Origin: Anaerolineae bacterium
Lineage (GTDB): Bacteria > Chloroflexota > Anaerolineae > Promineifilales > Promineifilaceae
Length of the DNA: 64,000 nt
Assembly (NCBI GenBank): GCA_020848035.1
Contig: JADLAX010000065.1
Coordinates: 62,001-126,000, forward strand
Direction: 5' to 3'
A program made the position numbers and the translations under genes. The notes beneath the pieces were generated by a model. That model was not told the origin of the DNA. It saw only the letters and a list, made by a program, of their open reading frames with translations, and did not search any database. Shown in pieces: positions 17,429 to 25,115 of this stretch (position 1 is the first letter of the stretch; every line of letters starts with the position of its first letter).

Positions 17429-18349
17429 TCACGCTCCCATACCCTGGTGACTGGTTAATTCCAGAAAACGCTCTTCTAAAGACGGCCGTTCCACCCGCAA
17501 ATCAATCAGTTCATCCTGTGCCGCCTGCACAAACGCGATGAGTGCCGGCACGGTTTGGCCAATGTCGCGGCTGAAGTAGAGGGCGTAGCTTTCCTTTTGC
17601 ACAACCTGTGCCACGGCGGGGAAGGTGTGCTGACTGTTCAGCAGCAGATTGTCGCGGGTGTGTACCGACACTTTGGTCAGCCCCGCCCCGGTGGCGGTAA
17701 TTTCAAGCGGGGTGCCGATGGTGGCGATACGGCCGTTGAGCAAAATCGCCACCCGGTCAGACAACTGCTCCGCCTCGGCCATGTCGTGCGTGGCCAGGAT
17801 GATGGTGGTGCCTTTGCTGCGCAGCTCGCGCATCACCGCGTGCAGTTCCGTGCGCGAGGCCACGTCTAAACCGGCCGTCGGCTCATCCAAAAAGAGCACC
17901 TGCGGCTCGTGGGCAATGGCCAGGGCCAGGGCCAACCGCCGCTGCTGCCCGGTAGACAGCTCATGAAACTGGGTTTTGCGCTTGCTGCTCAGGCCAAAAC
18001 GGTCCAGCAAATCGTAGCGCGGTGTTACCTGGTGATAGGCACAAAAAAAGGCCATCGCTTCGTTGGGCGTCATCGCTTCCGGCATGCCAGCGGCTTGCAG
18101 CTGCACGCCAATGACCTGGCGCAGCTTGGGCGCGTCTTTGTGCGGATCAAAACCCGCGACGGTTAGACGGCCGCTGTCCGGCTGGCGCAGCCCTTCCAGG
18201 CACTCCAGCGTGGTGGTTTTACCTGCGCCATTTGGCCCCAGCAGGCCGAAGATTTCTCCCGGCGGCACGGCAAAACTGATGTTGTCTACGGCGACAAACG
18301 CCGCATACGTTTTGCGAAAATTTTCAACGTTGATAATTGGCTGCGCCAT
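17429..18349 (-). CDS. ABC transporter ATP-binding protein (exporter type)
   Basis: The start is ATG 18349, chosen because AAGGGG lies five bases upstream and the family starts at MAQPIINVENFRKTY. A longer frame to 18535 has no ribosome-binding site. The 306-residue protein has Walker A GPNGAGKTT, signature LSTGQQRR, Walker B VLFLDEP and the H-loop THDMAEAEQL. The C-terminal 80 residues are the extra domain typical of CcmA/DrrA-type exporters. Its stop overlaps the permease start region, indicating an operon. Confidence 0.93.
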   Translation of the reverse strand: MAQPIINVENFRKTYAAFVAVDNISFAVPPGEIFGLLGPNGAGKTTTLECLEGLRQPDSGRLTVAGFDPHKDAPKLRQVIGVQLQAAGMPEAMTPNEAMAFFCAYHQVTPRYDLLDRFGLSSKRKTQFHELSTGQQRRLALALAIAHEPQVLFLDEPTAGLDVASRTELHAVMRELRSKGTTIILATHDMAEAEQLSDRVAILLNGRIATIGTPLEITATGAGLTKVSVHTRDNLLLNSQHTFPAVAQVVQKESYALYFSRDIGQTVPALIAFVQAAQDELIDLRVERPSLEERFLELTSHQGMGA

Positions 18350-18567
18350 ACCCACCCCTTTTAAAACTGATTGAACAAGAGAATGAACTCCTGCCAAAAT
18401 GAAGTGCTGCGTTTTGCCGTCTGCATCTTCACGGCCCAAAACGCTGCGCCAATCATACGCCGATCGGGTTGCCGGGAATAGTGAGGATCGGCACGTTTGC
18501 CCGGCCAGGTTGCTCCCTTGTTTGCCTGGCCACACATGGTTTGATGGACTAGCAATTCGAATGTGGC

Positions 18568-18729
18568 GTAGGGGCGGGACGGCGCGGTATGGTTTGGGCT
18601 GAAACAGGTAGCCTTATCGCCGCGCCGTCTCGCCCTGCCTGGCGTTAACGGCCGTTTTGGGCGAGACAGGCGGGAGGGGAGGCCCTTCGTTGGCCATAAT
18701 ATTGGCCCGCCTGTCCCGCCCCTACCGCA
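18568..18729. repeat. Composite inverted-repeat element (cruciform-like)
   Basis: Outer arms GTAGGGGCGGGAC and GTCCCGCCCCTAC enclose two internal hairpins: GGCGGGACGGCGCGG with CCGCGCCGTCTCGCC, and GGGCGAGACAGGCGGG with CCCGCCTGTCCCGCC. The GTAGGGGCGGG phrase is widespread in non-autonomous repeats of environmental bacteria. The 496-bp spacer 18350-18845 holds this element and a promoter, and no convincing gene. Confidence 0.75.
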
Positions 18730-18769
18730 AAATGTGCCTATTTCGAAATGCGCTGGCGGGCAACGGCCG

Positions 18770-18816
18770 TTGACACACCATTTTCGTTTGTGCTAATATG
18801 TCAGCCAGTGACATAT
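18770..18816 (+). promoter_or_regulatory. PadR promoter with overlapping operator
   Basis: TTGACA (18770-18775) and TAATAT (18794-18799) are 18 bp apart. The -10 box overlaps the palindrome ATATGTCA-gccag-TGACATAT (18796-18816), which has the ATGT...ACAT form of known PadR operators. The regulator encoded next should repress its own promoter. Confidence 0.75.
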
Positions 18817-18845
18817 CATCCAACGACCTATAGGATGCCCTAAAC

Positions 18846-19169
18846 GTGCAAGACCAGATTCCTCTGCAAGAAACTACTTTTTTCATTTTGTTAAGCCTGT
18901 CGCGACAGCCCAGGCACGGCTACGCCATTTTGCAAGACGTGGCCCAGTTGAGTAACGGCCGTCTCCAGCTCAGCACCGGCACGCTGTATGGCGCGCTGCG
19001 CCGTATGCTGGACCTGGCCTGGATTGAGCGTTACGACGCCGCCAGCGAAACCGTGCACGGCCGTATCCGCAAAGCCTACCGCATCACCGACCTCGGCCAG
19101 CAAATTCTCAACGCCGATGTGGCCCGGATGCAGGATATGATTACGGCCGTGCAGGGCAAGCCAGCCTGA
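18846..19169 (+). CDS. PadR-family transcriptional regulator
   Basis: The 107-residue protein starts at GTG 18846. It has the PadR winged-helix pattern: FFILLSLSRQPRHGYAILQDV, then STGTLYGALRRMLDLAWIER, and a wing RKAYRITDLGQQIL. The family usually represses transporter or membrane-stress genes until a ligand binds. A palindromic operator overlaps its -10 box. The next gene (19219) is a PadR-linked membrane protein, probably co-transcribed. Confidence 0.92.
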   Translation: MQDQIPLQETTFFILLSLSRQPRHGYAILQDVAQLSNGRLQLSTGTLYGALRRMLDLAWIERYDAASETVHGRIRKAYRITDLGQQILNADVARMQDMITAVQGKPA

Positions 19170-19203
19170 GAGTGGCCCAATCTTTGAGGGTTGGACCACT
19201 CTA
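19167..19203. repeat. GAGTGGCCCAAT hairpin, copy 1
   Basis: AGAGTGGCCCAATC and GGTTGGACCACTCT form an imperfect hairpin between the PadR gene and the next. A more regular copy is at 25051-25086. Confidence 0.6.
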
Positions 19204-19218
19204 GAACCTGAGGCCACC

Positions 19219-21906
19219 ATGACCCTTTTCACCCGATTTGCCTTCTGGACATACGCCATTTTGCTGCGGCTCTATCCGCGTTATTTTCGGGAGGAATTTG
19301 GGGAGGAGGTGACGGCCGTTTTCCAACACCATCTCCAGCAGGCCGCCGCCAGGAGTCCGCGAGATGCCCTGGCCGTCGTCGGGCGCGAGCTGCGCGACTG
19401 GCCGCTGAGCTGCCTGCGCGAACACGCCCGCGAGCGCAACCGGCAGCTGTTGCTGCCACGGCCGTTGTTTGTGTCCGGGTGGGGGGCCGTGGCGGCGGGT
19501 GTGCCGTTCCTCTTCTCGTTTGTCACCTTTGGTTTGCTTTTCAGCTTCATCCCCAACTTAACTCGTTTTATGCCGCTCTATTTTTTGGCCGGTGGCGTGC
19601 TGGTGGCCTGGTGGCGGCGCTGGCCGGGTTGGGTGGTGAGCTGGCTGGGGCTGCTCATCTTTTACGGCCAAAACTGGCTGCCCTACACTTTTTTTACAGC
19701 TGAACTGCCCTGGAACAGCATGTCCCGGCTGCTAGACAATTTGTCGCAGGTGGTGATTCAGGTAGGTTGGCTCCTGGTGATGGCCTGGGTGGTGCGCCGC
19801 TGGCCGCGCCACGGTACGCTGGTTTTCCTGCAATTTTTGCTCATGCCGTGGGCGTTTAGTCTGGAGTTTGTCTCTGAGGCCATTTCGGCCGTTATCTTTT
19901 CCATCATCAATCTGTTTTTGGCGGTCACGGCCATCGCCATTGCCCGGCAGCGCAGCCTCAGCGGTGATCTATGGTTGATGCTGAGCGCGACGCTGCTGCC
20001 GGGGCTGCTGCTGTCTTGGGGTGCGGCGACGTTTAGCCCCAGCATGGGCTTTACGCTTAGCAGCGTACCGCCCCAGTTTTTGCAGGCGGTGGCCCCCTTC
20101 TTGGTTATCATTTTGCTGCAAACGCTCAATGCCTGGGGGAAGGAAAACGGCCGTACCACCCATCGCCTTACCCGCACCATCGCAATCGGCACCTGGCTCA
20201 CCTATTTTGCCGTCCTGGCCGCATCTCGCCTGCTTGGCCCGAGTGATCTGGAAGTGTTCCAACTCAGCGCCATGCCCGTTTTGCTTGGGCTGTGGCTGTT
20301 GGGGATTTTGGCCATTTTACTGAGCAGTTGGCAACTGCGTTTTGCCAGCCTGCCCCGGCCCATTTTGCCGTTTTTTGGCCTGATGCTCCTGCTGCTGCCT
20401 CTGCTGTACCGGCCAGCGTATCTTTCCGGCATGGTGCGCAGCCTGACCTACAACAAACCAGCGCTGTCAGATATTGCCGCGCTCATTCCCGTGCTTGAAA
20501 CGGCCGATTTTATCATCTTCAATCTCGGTTTTGCGGGTACTGTGCTGCTGCCCTGGATGGTGGGCCGGGTGCGCCAGCAAACGGCCGCTTTCCCCAAATT
20601 CCCGCAGCCCACCGGCTGGCAGGCGTGGTGGCAGGGCAGGCAGGCGCAGCGCGAATCGCAGCTGGCAGTCAACGGCCGTTCGCGGCGCAAACGAACAATC
20701 GTGCTGCTGCTGGGCGGTGGTTTGCTCGTCGCCTGCATCGCTTTTCTGGCCGTTTTCCTGCCGCTCCAGCTGGAGGCCGAGCCGTACACCCAGCAGGTCG
20801 CCCTGGGTGATGTGGATGGCGACGGCGATCTGGACGCGCTGCTGGCCAACACGCGCCGTCTGATTCCCAATGCCGACAATGCCTTGCTGCTGAATGAGGG
20901 GAACGGCCGTTTTGTTCCCACTGGCCAGCCGGTAGGCAACGGCAGCACCGCTGCACTGTTTTTGGACATGAATGAAGATGGCGCTTTAGACATCCTGTTG
21001 AGCAGCTTTGGTGGGCCAATAGTCTATAGAAACCAGGGCGACGGCCGCTTTTCCCACTTAAATTTGCGCTTTCAGGCTTTTCAAACACCGGAATCGGGCA
21101 TCAACACCGCATTTTTACAGACCGGCGATTTGAATGGTGATGACCTGATGGATGTGTTTGTGGCGGGCTGCTGTGGCATGGGCCTCAGCCATTCACCCGC
21201 GCCGGGGCAAACGCGCTGGGTTCCTGCCGCCAACCGGGTGCTGTTTGGCAGTGAAGAACGGCTGGTGGACAGCGGCCAGGCCCTGGGCACGGCGGGCAGC
21301 GAGGCCATCGACCTGGGCGACCTGGACGGCGACGGCGATCTGGATGCCTTTGTGGGCAATACCCAGGGCAACGGCGAGGTGATGCAAAATAATCTGCCCA
21401 ACGAAGTGTGGCTCAATGATGGCAGCGGCCAGTTTAGCGACAGCGGCCAAAAGCTGGGGCAGCAGCGCACCTACGCCGTGGCTCTGGGCGACGTGGATGG
21501 TGACGGCGATCTCGATGCCCTGGTGGGCAACGAAGGGGCGGATGAACTGTGGTTGAATGATGGCGACGGCCGTTTCGCCCGCAGCGACCAAAGTTGGAGC
21601 CAGCGGCGCACGCTGACCGTGTTCCTGGTCGATTTAGACGGCAACGGCCATCTGGACGCCGTAACCGGGCATGAGCTGACCACCAGTTTTGCCTGGTGGC
21701 GGCAGGCCATCGTCTGGTGGAACGATGGCCGTGGCCACTTCAGCAAAGGGCCAACCATTCGCTACCGGCCCAACGGGGCGCTCGCCGTGGGCGACGTCAA
21801 CGGCGATGGCCTGCCAGACCTGGTGGTGGGGGAGTTGGATGAGGTAAAGGTGTGGCTGAATGAGGGCAACGGCCGTTTCACCAGCGCGCTCACGTTTGAA
21901 GGCTAG
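19219..21906 (+). CDS. PadR-linked polytopic membrane protein with C-terminal FG-GAP repeats
   Basis: The 895-residue protein begins with LLRLYPRYFREEFGEEVTAVF, the cytoplasmic segment typical of permeases encoded beside PadR regulators. About ten to eleven hydrophobic segments follow (residues 85-460), then a further one at about 495-515 (TIVLLLGGGLLVACIAFLAVFLP). The remainder is extracellular and has seven calcium-binding DxDxDG-type loops, for example GDVDGDGDLDALL, GDLNGDDLMDVFV and GDVNGDGLPDLVV. This is an FG-GAP/VCBS beta-propeller. No FtsX or ATPase motif is present. The joining of a PadR-type permease head to a propeller is unusual. Function is unknown, with surface sensing or adhesion a reasonable guess. 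Confidence 0.85.
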   Translation: MTLFTRFAFWTYAILLRLYPRYFREEFGEEVTAVFQHHLQQAAARSPRDALAVVGRELRDWPLSCLREHARERNRQLLLPRPLFVSGWGAVAAGVPFLFSFVTFGLLFSFIPNLTRFMPLYFLAGGVLVAWWRRWPGWVVSWLGLLIFYGQNWLPYTFFTAELPWNSMSRLLDNLSQVVIQVGWLLVMAWVVRRWPRHGTLVFLQFLLMPWAFSLEFVSEAISAVIFSIINLFLAVTAIAIARQRSLSGDLWLMLSATLLPGLLLSWGAATFSPSMGFTLSSVPPQFLQAVAPFLVIILLQTLNAWGKENGRTTHRLTRTIAIGTWLTYFAVLAASRLLGPSDLEVFQLSAMPVLLGLWLLGILAILLSSWQLRFASLPRPILPFFGLMLLLLPLLYRPAYLSGMVRSLTYNKPALSDIAALIPVLETADFIIFNLGFAGTVLLPWMVGRVRQQTAAFPKFPQPTGWQAWWQGRQAQRESQLAVNGRSRRKRTIVLLLGGGLLVACIAFLAVFLPLQLEAEPYTQQVALGDVDGDGDLDALLANTRRLIPNADNALLLNEGNGRFVPTGQPVGNGSTAALFLDMNEDGALDILLSSFGGPIVYRNQGDGRFSHLNLRFQAFQTPESGINTAFLQTGDLNGDDLMDVFVAGCCGMGLSHSPAPGQTRWVPAANRVLFGSEERLVDSGQALGTAGSEAIDLGDLDGDGDLDAFVGNTQGNGEVMQNNLPNEVWLNDGSGQFSDSGQKLGQQRTYAVALGDVDGDGDLDALVGNEGADELWLNDGDGRFARSDQSWSQRRTLTVFLVDLDGNGHLDAVTGHELTTSFAWWRQAIVWWNDGRGHFSKGPTIRYRPNGALAVGDVNGDGLPDLVVGELDEVKVWLNEGNGRFTSALTFEG

Positions 21907-21920
21907 AATTGTGTGAATCG

Positions 21921-21967
21921 TGGTTAGCGGCTGGTGGCTGGTACCAACTACCAGCCGCGAGCCACTC
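21921..21967. repeat. GGCTGGTGGCTGGTA hairpin
   Basis: GTGGTTAGCGGCTGGTGGCTGGTA pairs imperfectly with TACCAGCCGCGAGCCACTC after the FG-GAP gene. It is built from the same GTGGCTGG/CCAGCCAC words as the element at 29787-29850. Confidence 0.55.
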
Positions 21968-22043
21968 CTTCAAAATACCCTCCGCTTAACCCCTTTTTGC
22001 CCAAAATGATAACTGACTCTCCTTCCCCTCTTGGCGATGCGTG

Positions 22044-22049
22044 TATAAT
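22044..22049 (+). promoter_or_regulatory. Putative -10 box of LuxR/AAA regulator gene
   Basis: TATAAT lies 16 bp before the chosen ATG, so the transcript would have a very short leader. No convincing -35 hexamer is seen. Confidence 0.4.
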
Positions 22050-22064
22050 CTGCCCATAGGAATT

Positions 22065-24647
22065 ATGGGACTTCTCGAACGTGGTGACGCACTCAATAAG
22101 CTGGAACAGGCCCATCAGCTGGCGGTGGCGGGCAACGGCCGTTGCCTGCTCATCAGCGGCGAGGCGGGCATTGGCAAAACCAGCCTGGTCGAGCAGTTCA
22201 TCCCCCGCCAGGCCAGTCGGGTGCTGTGGGGTGCCTGTGATGCGCTGTTTACGCCACGGCCGTTAGGTCCGCTGTACGATATGGCCGCCCAACTGCGCGG
22301 CGAACTGCTGGCCTTGCTCGAAGGTGTGCCCAACCGTCCCGCCATCTACGCCGCCTGCCTGAAAGAGTGTCAGACCCCCACCCTCCTTGTGTTTGAAGAC
22401 ATTCACTGGGCCGATGAAGCCACCCTCGATTTGCTTAAATATCTGGGACGGCGCATCCAGCAAACCTGCTCCCTGATCATCGCCACCTACCGCGACGACG
22501 AGCTGGGCTCGCAGCACCCCCTGCGGCTGCTGCTGGGCGACCTGGTGCGCCATCCGGGGGTGGAACGGGTGGGGCTGACGCCGCTGTCGTTAACGGCCGT
22601 ACGCCAGCTCGCCAAAAATTACCGGGGCGACATCACCCAGCTGCACCGCCTGACGGCGGGCAATCCATTTTTTATCAACCAGGTGCTTACGTCCGGCGAA
22701 GCAGGCATTCCGGCCACCGTGCGTGAGGTGGTGCTGGCCCGCGTCTCGCGGCTTTCCCTGTCCGGGCGGGCGGTGCTGAATGCCGCAGCCGTCATTGGCC
22801 AGCGCATCGAGCCGTGGCTGCTGAAAGCCGTCACCCAGGCGGAGGCCGACGCCGTGGAAGAAAGTCTGGAGCTGGGCATTCTGCTGGTGCAGGGCGATTA
22901 TTTTGTGTTTCGCCATGAGCTGGCGCGTCAGGCCATCCTCAACCAGATTGGGCCGCACCAGCGCACTTTTTTGCACCAGGCCGTTTTGGACGCGTTGAGA
23001 GTGTCATCCGCAGGCAAAAAAGATCTGGCGCGGCTGGCCCATCATGCCGAAGCCGCTGCCGACAAAGAAGCCATTTTGGCCTACGCCCCGGCGGCGGCCC
23101 GGCAGGCCGAGGCGGCCCGCGCTCACCGTGCGGCCGTTGTGCTTTATGAGCTGGCCCTGCAGCACGCCGATAATCTGCCCGCAGCCGAACGCGCGCAGCT
23201 GCTGGATGAGTTTGCCGTGGAGTGCGACATCGTCGATCGCCGTCCTGATGCCATTGCCGGGCACCAGCAGGCGATTGCGCTGTGGGAAGAAGCCGGTCTG
23301 CCGCTCAAAAAAGGGCGCAGCATGACCAGTCTGTCGCTGCTGCTGCAAATTACCGGCCGCAAAACGGAGGCTGAAGACGTCAATCGCCAGGCGCTGGAGA
23401 CCCTTGAGCCGCTGGCCCCCAACCCCCAGCTCATTTATGCCTACAACATGGAGGCGTGGCTGAGCCTGGGCAATGGCGACAGTGAGCGTGGGGTGACGAT
23501 GGCCGAAAAAGGCATTGCCATCGCCCAACATTATGAGGAAGAAGAAGAACTGCCGCGCCTGCTGGAAATTGCCGGGCTGTGCTGGCTGTACCTGGATCAC
23601 ACAAAAGGTACGGAATATTTAGAACAAAGCCTCATGTTGGCGCAAAAGTTTGACCATGCGGTGCGGGCGGGCAATGTTTTTGCCAATCTTGCCTCGATCT
23701 ACGTTGATTTTCACCAGTTCCGGCGGGCTGAACAGACGTTTGAAGAAGGGCTGCCCTTTGCCCAGGATCGCCATTTGGACTCGGTGCGGGCGTACATGGA
23801 CGGCTGGCTGGCGCTGCTGAAGCTGTACCGTGGTGACTGGGCTGCGGCCGAAGCCATTGGCCGGGAAGCGGTGGCCCGGCCGAGTACGTCGCCCGGGCGG
23901 GGTCCGGCGCTGGTGGCGTTGGGCCGGTTGTACAGCCGCCGGGGTGATGCAGAGGCAACGGCCGTTCTCGATGAGGCGCTTGATGTGCTGCTGAAACAGG
24001 GCTTCCGCCAGCGCGAGGGCATGATCCGCGCCGCCCGGGCCGAGCTTGCCTGGCTGGCCGGTGATGCCGAGAAGACACGAGCCGAGGTGCAGGAAGTGTT
24101 TGATCTGGCGCTCAGCCATCATCATGGTTGGTATGTGGGCGAGCTGGCGTTCTGGCTGTGGCGGGCTGGTGCTGCGGTGGATTTGCCGGAGTGGGCAGCT
24201 GAGCCTTTTGCCTTGCAGATCGCTGGTGATTGGCGCGGGGCAGCGGCGGCCTGGGCTGAGATGGGCTGCCCCTACGAGCAGGCCCGGGCTTTGGCCGACG
24301 GCGACGGCGACGCGCAAAAGCAGGCGTTGGCCCTGTTTGAGCAGCTGGGGGCGCGTCCTATGGCCGAGCGGGTGCGTCAAGCGCTGCGCCGCGCCGGGGT
24401 AGAGACGATCCCGCGCGGTCCCCGGTCTACCACCCGGGAAAACCCGTTCCAGCTGACCAACCGCCAGGTGCAGATTTTGGCCTTGCTCACGGAAGGCCTG
24501 ACCAACGCCGAAATTGCGGCGCGTATGCATATTTCGCCCAAGACGGTGGACCACCATGTTTCGGCCGTTTTGGGCAAGCTAAATGTTTCCTCGCGTGAAG
24601 AAGCGGCCGTTTTGGCCCGCACCTCCCCCGAATTACGCCAAAAATAG
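22065..24647 (+). CDS. AAA-ATPase LuxR-family transcriptional regulator
   Basis: The start is ATG 22065 with AGGAATT directly upstream. An in-frame GTG at 22041 falls inside a likely promoter. The 860-residue protein has Walker A GEAGIGKTS at residues 32-40, Walker B LLVFEDIHWADEATLDLLKYL, a helical TPR-like middle (about 300-760), and a C-terminal LuxR helix-turn-helix (LTNRQVQILALLTEGLTNAEIAARMHISPKTVDHHVSAVLGKLNV). It belongs to the large LuxR ATPase group whose ligands are mostly unknown. It ends 134 bp before the first small-peptide gene and lies next to the surface-protein island, which it may control. Confidence 0.92.
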   Translation: MGLLERGDALNKLEQAHQLAVAGNGRCLLISGEAGIGKTSLVEQFIPRQASRVLWGACDALFTPRPLGPLYDMAAQLRGELLALLEGVPNRPAIYAACLKECQTPTLLVFEDIHWADEATLDLLKYLGRRIQQTCSLIIATYRDDELGSQHPLRLLLGDLVRHPGVERVGLTPLSLTAVRQLAKNYRGDITQLHRLTAGNPFFINQVLTSGEAGIPATVREVVLARVSRLSLSGRAVLNAAAVIGQRIEPWLLKAVTQAEADAVEESLELGILLVQGDYFVFRHELARQAILNQIGPHQRTFLHQAVLDALRVSSAGKKDLARLAHHAEAAADKEAILAYAPAAARQAEAARAHRAAVVLYELALQHADNLPAAERAQLLDEFAVECDIVDRRPDAIAGHQQAIALWEEAGLPLKKGRSMTSLSLLLQITGRKTEAEDVNRQALETLEPLAPNPQLIYAYNMEAWLSLGNGDSERGVTMAEKGIAIAQHYEEEEELPRLLEIAGLCWLYLDHTKGTEYLEQSLMLAQKFDHAVRAGNVFANLASIYVDFHQFRRAEQTFEEGLPFAQDRHLDSVRAYMDGWLALLKLYRGDWAAAEAIGREAVARPSTSPGRGPALVALGRLYSRRGDAEATAVLDEALDVLLKQGFRQREGMIRAARAELAWLAGDAEKTRAEVQEVFDLALSHHHGWYVGELAFWLWRAGAAVDLPEWAAEPFALQIAGDWRGAAAAWAEMGCPYEQARALADGDGDAQKQALALFEQLGARPMAERVRQALRRAGVETIPRGPRSTTRENPFQLTNRQVQILALLTEGLTNAEIAARMHISPKTVDHHVSAVLGKLNVSSREEAAVLARTSPELRQK

Positions 24648-24781
24648 GGAATCGCCCAGCGCAAAATAGGGAGGGTCTCCCGATGAATTGCCCTTGGAAA
24701 ACGCCTATCCTGAAGGTGTGTCCGAAGGTTGCAATTGTCTGGCTTACTGGCCCCTGGCCGGAGCCATCAGGAGAATGTGGT

Positions 24782-24958
24782 ATGAGTAAGTCCCCTGCTG
24801 CCCTTCATTGGCCCAAAAAAGAGAAACAAACCTCTTCCCGTAAGCAAGTGCACGAGGAACGGCCGTATGGCATCAATGCGGTTCAGGAACGGCCGTTGCC
24901 CACCCCAGCCTCCCCACCCAAACGAACCTTGGGCCTGCTGCTGAGCAAATTCCTGTAA
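24782..24958 (+). CDS. Small peptide 1 of the MSK...LLLxKFL pair
   Basis: AGGAG lies eight bases before ATG 24782 and yields a 58-residue peptide beginning MSKSPAALHW and ending LPTPASPPKRTLGLLLSKFL. The only similar peptide in the window is at 33691-33900, which also starts MSK and ends LPTAS...LLLNKFL. The matching ends, separate ribosome-binding sites and intact frames argue that both are real genes. The body is basic and proline-rich, the tail hydrophobic. No cysteine, signal peptide or known domain is visible. It lies between a LuxR/AAA regulator and the first YLP-tagged surface protein. Function is unknown. A secreted or membrane-active peptide is possible. Confidence 0.65.
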   Translation: MSKSPAALHWPKKEKQTSSRKQVHEERPYGINAVQERPLPTPASPPKRTLGLLLSKFL

Positions 24959-25050
24959 CCTGTAAGCACCCCACAACGAACCCAATATCGCCTGAAAGCC
25001 GGGATTGCCCCACAGATTGCCCGCGTGTTGTTGTACGGCCGTCTTTCTCA

Positions 25051-25086
25051 GAGTGGGCCAATTTGCCGCAAGATTGGCCCACTCTT
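25051..25086. repeat. GAGTGGGCCAAT hairpin, copy 2
   Basis: AGAGTGGGCCAAT and ATTGGCCCACTCT form a perfect 13-bp stem just before the ELWxxDGT protein gene. It could also act as a terminator for the small peptide gene, since TTTG follows. Confidence 0.7.
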
Positions 25087-25115
25087 TGTAATTCATTTTG
25101 GAGCAGATAGATACT

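Noticed and set aside
18361-18555. Possible 64-residue gene upstream of the ABC ATPase
   Set aside because: It has no ribosome-binding site, no recognisable domain and partly overlaps the ATPase leader.
24683-24958. Longer start for small peptide 1
   Set aside because: The upstream ATG at 24683 lacks a good ribosome-binding site, and the homologous peptide starts at MSK, as does the internal ATG 24782 with AGGAG.
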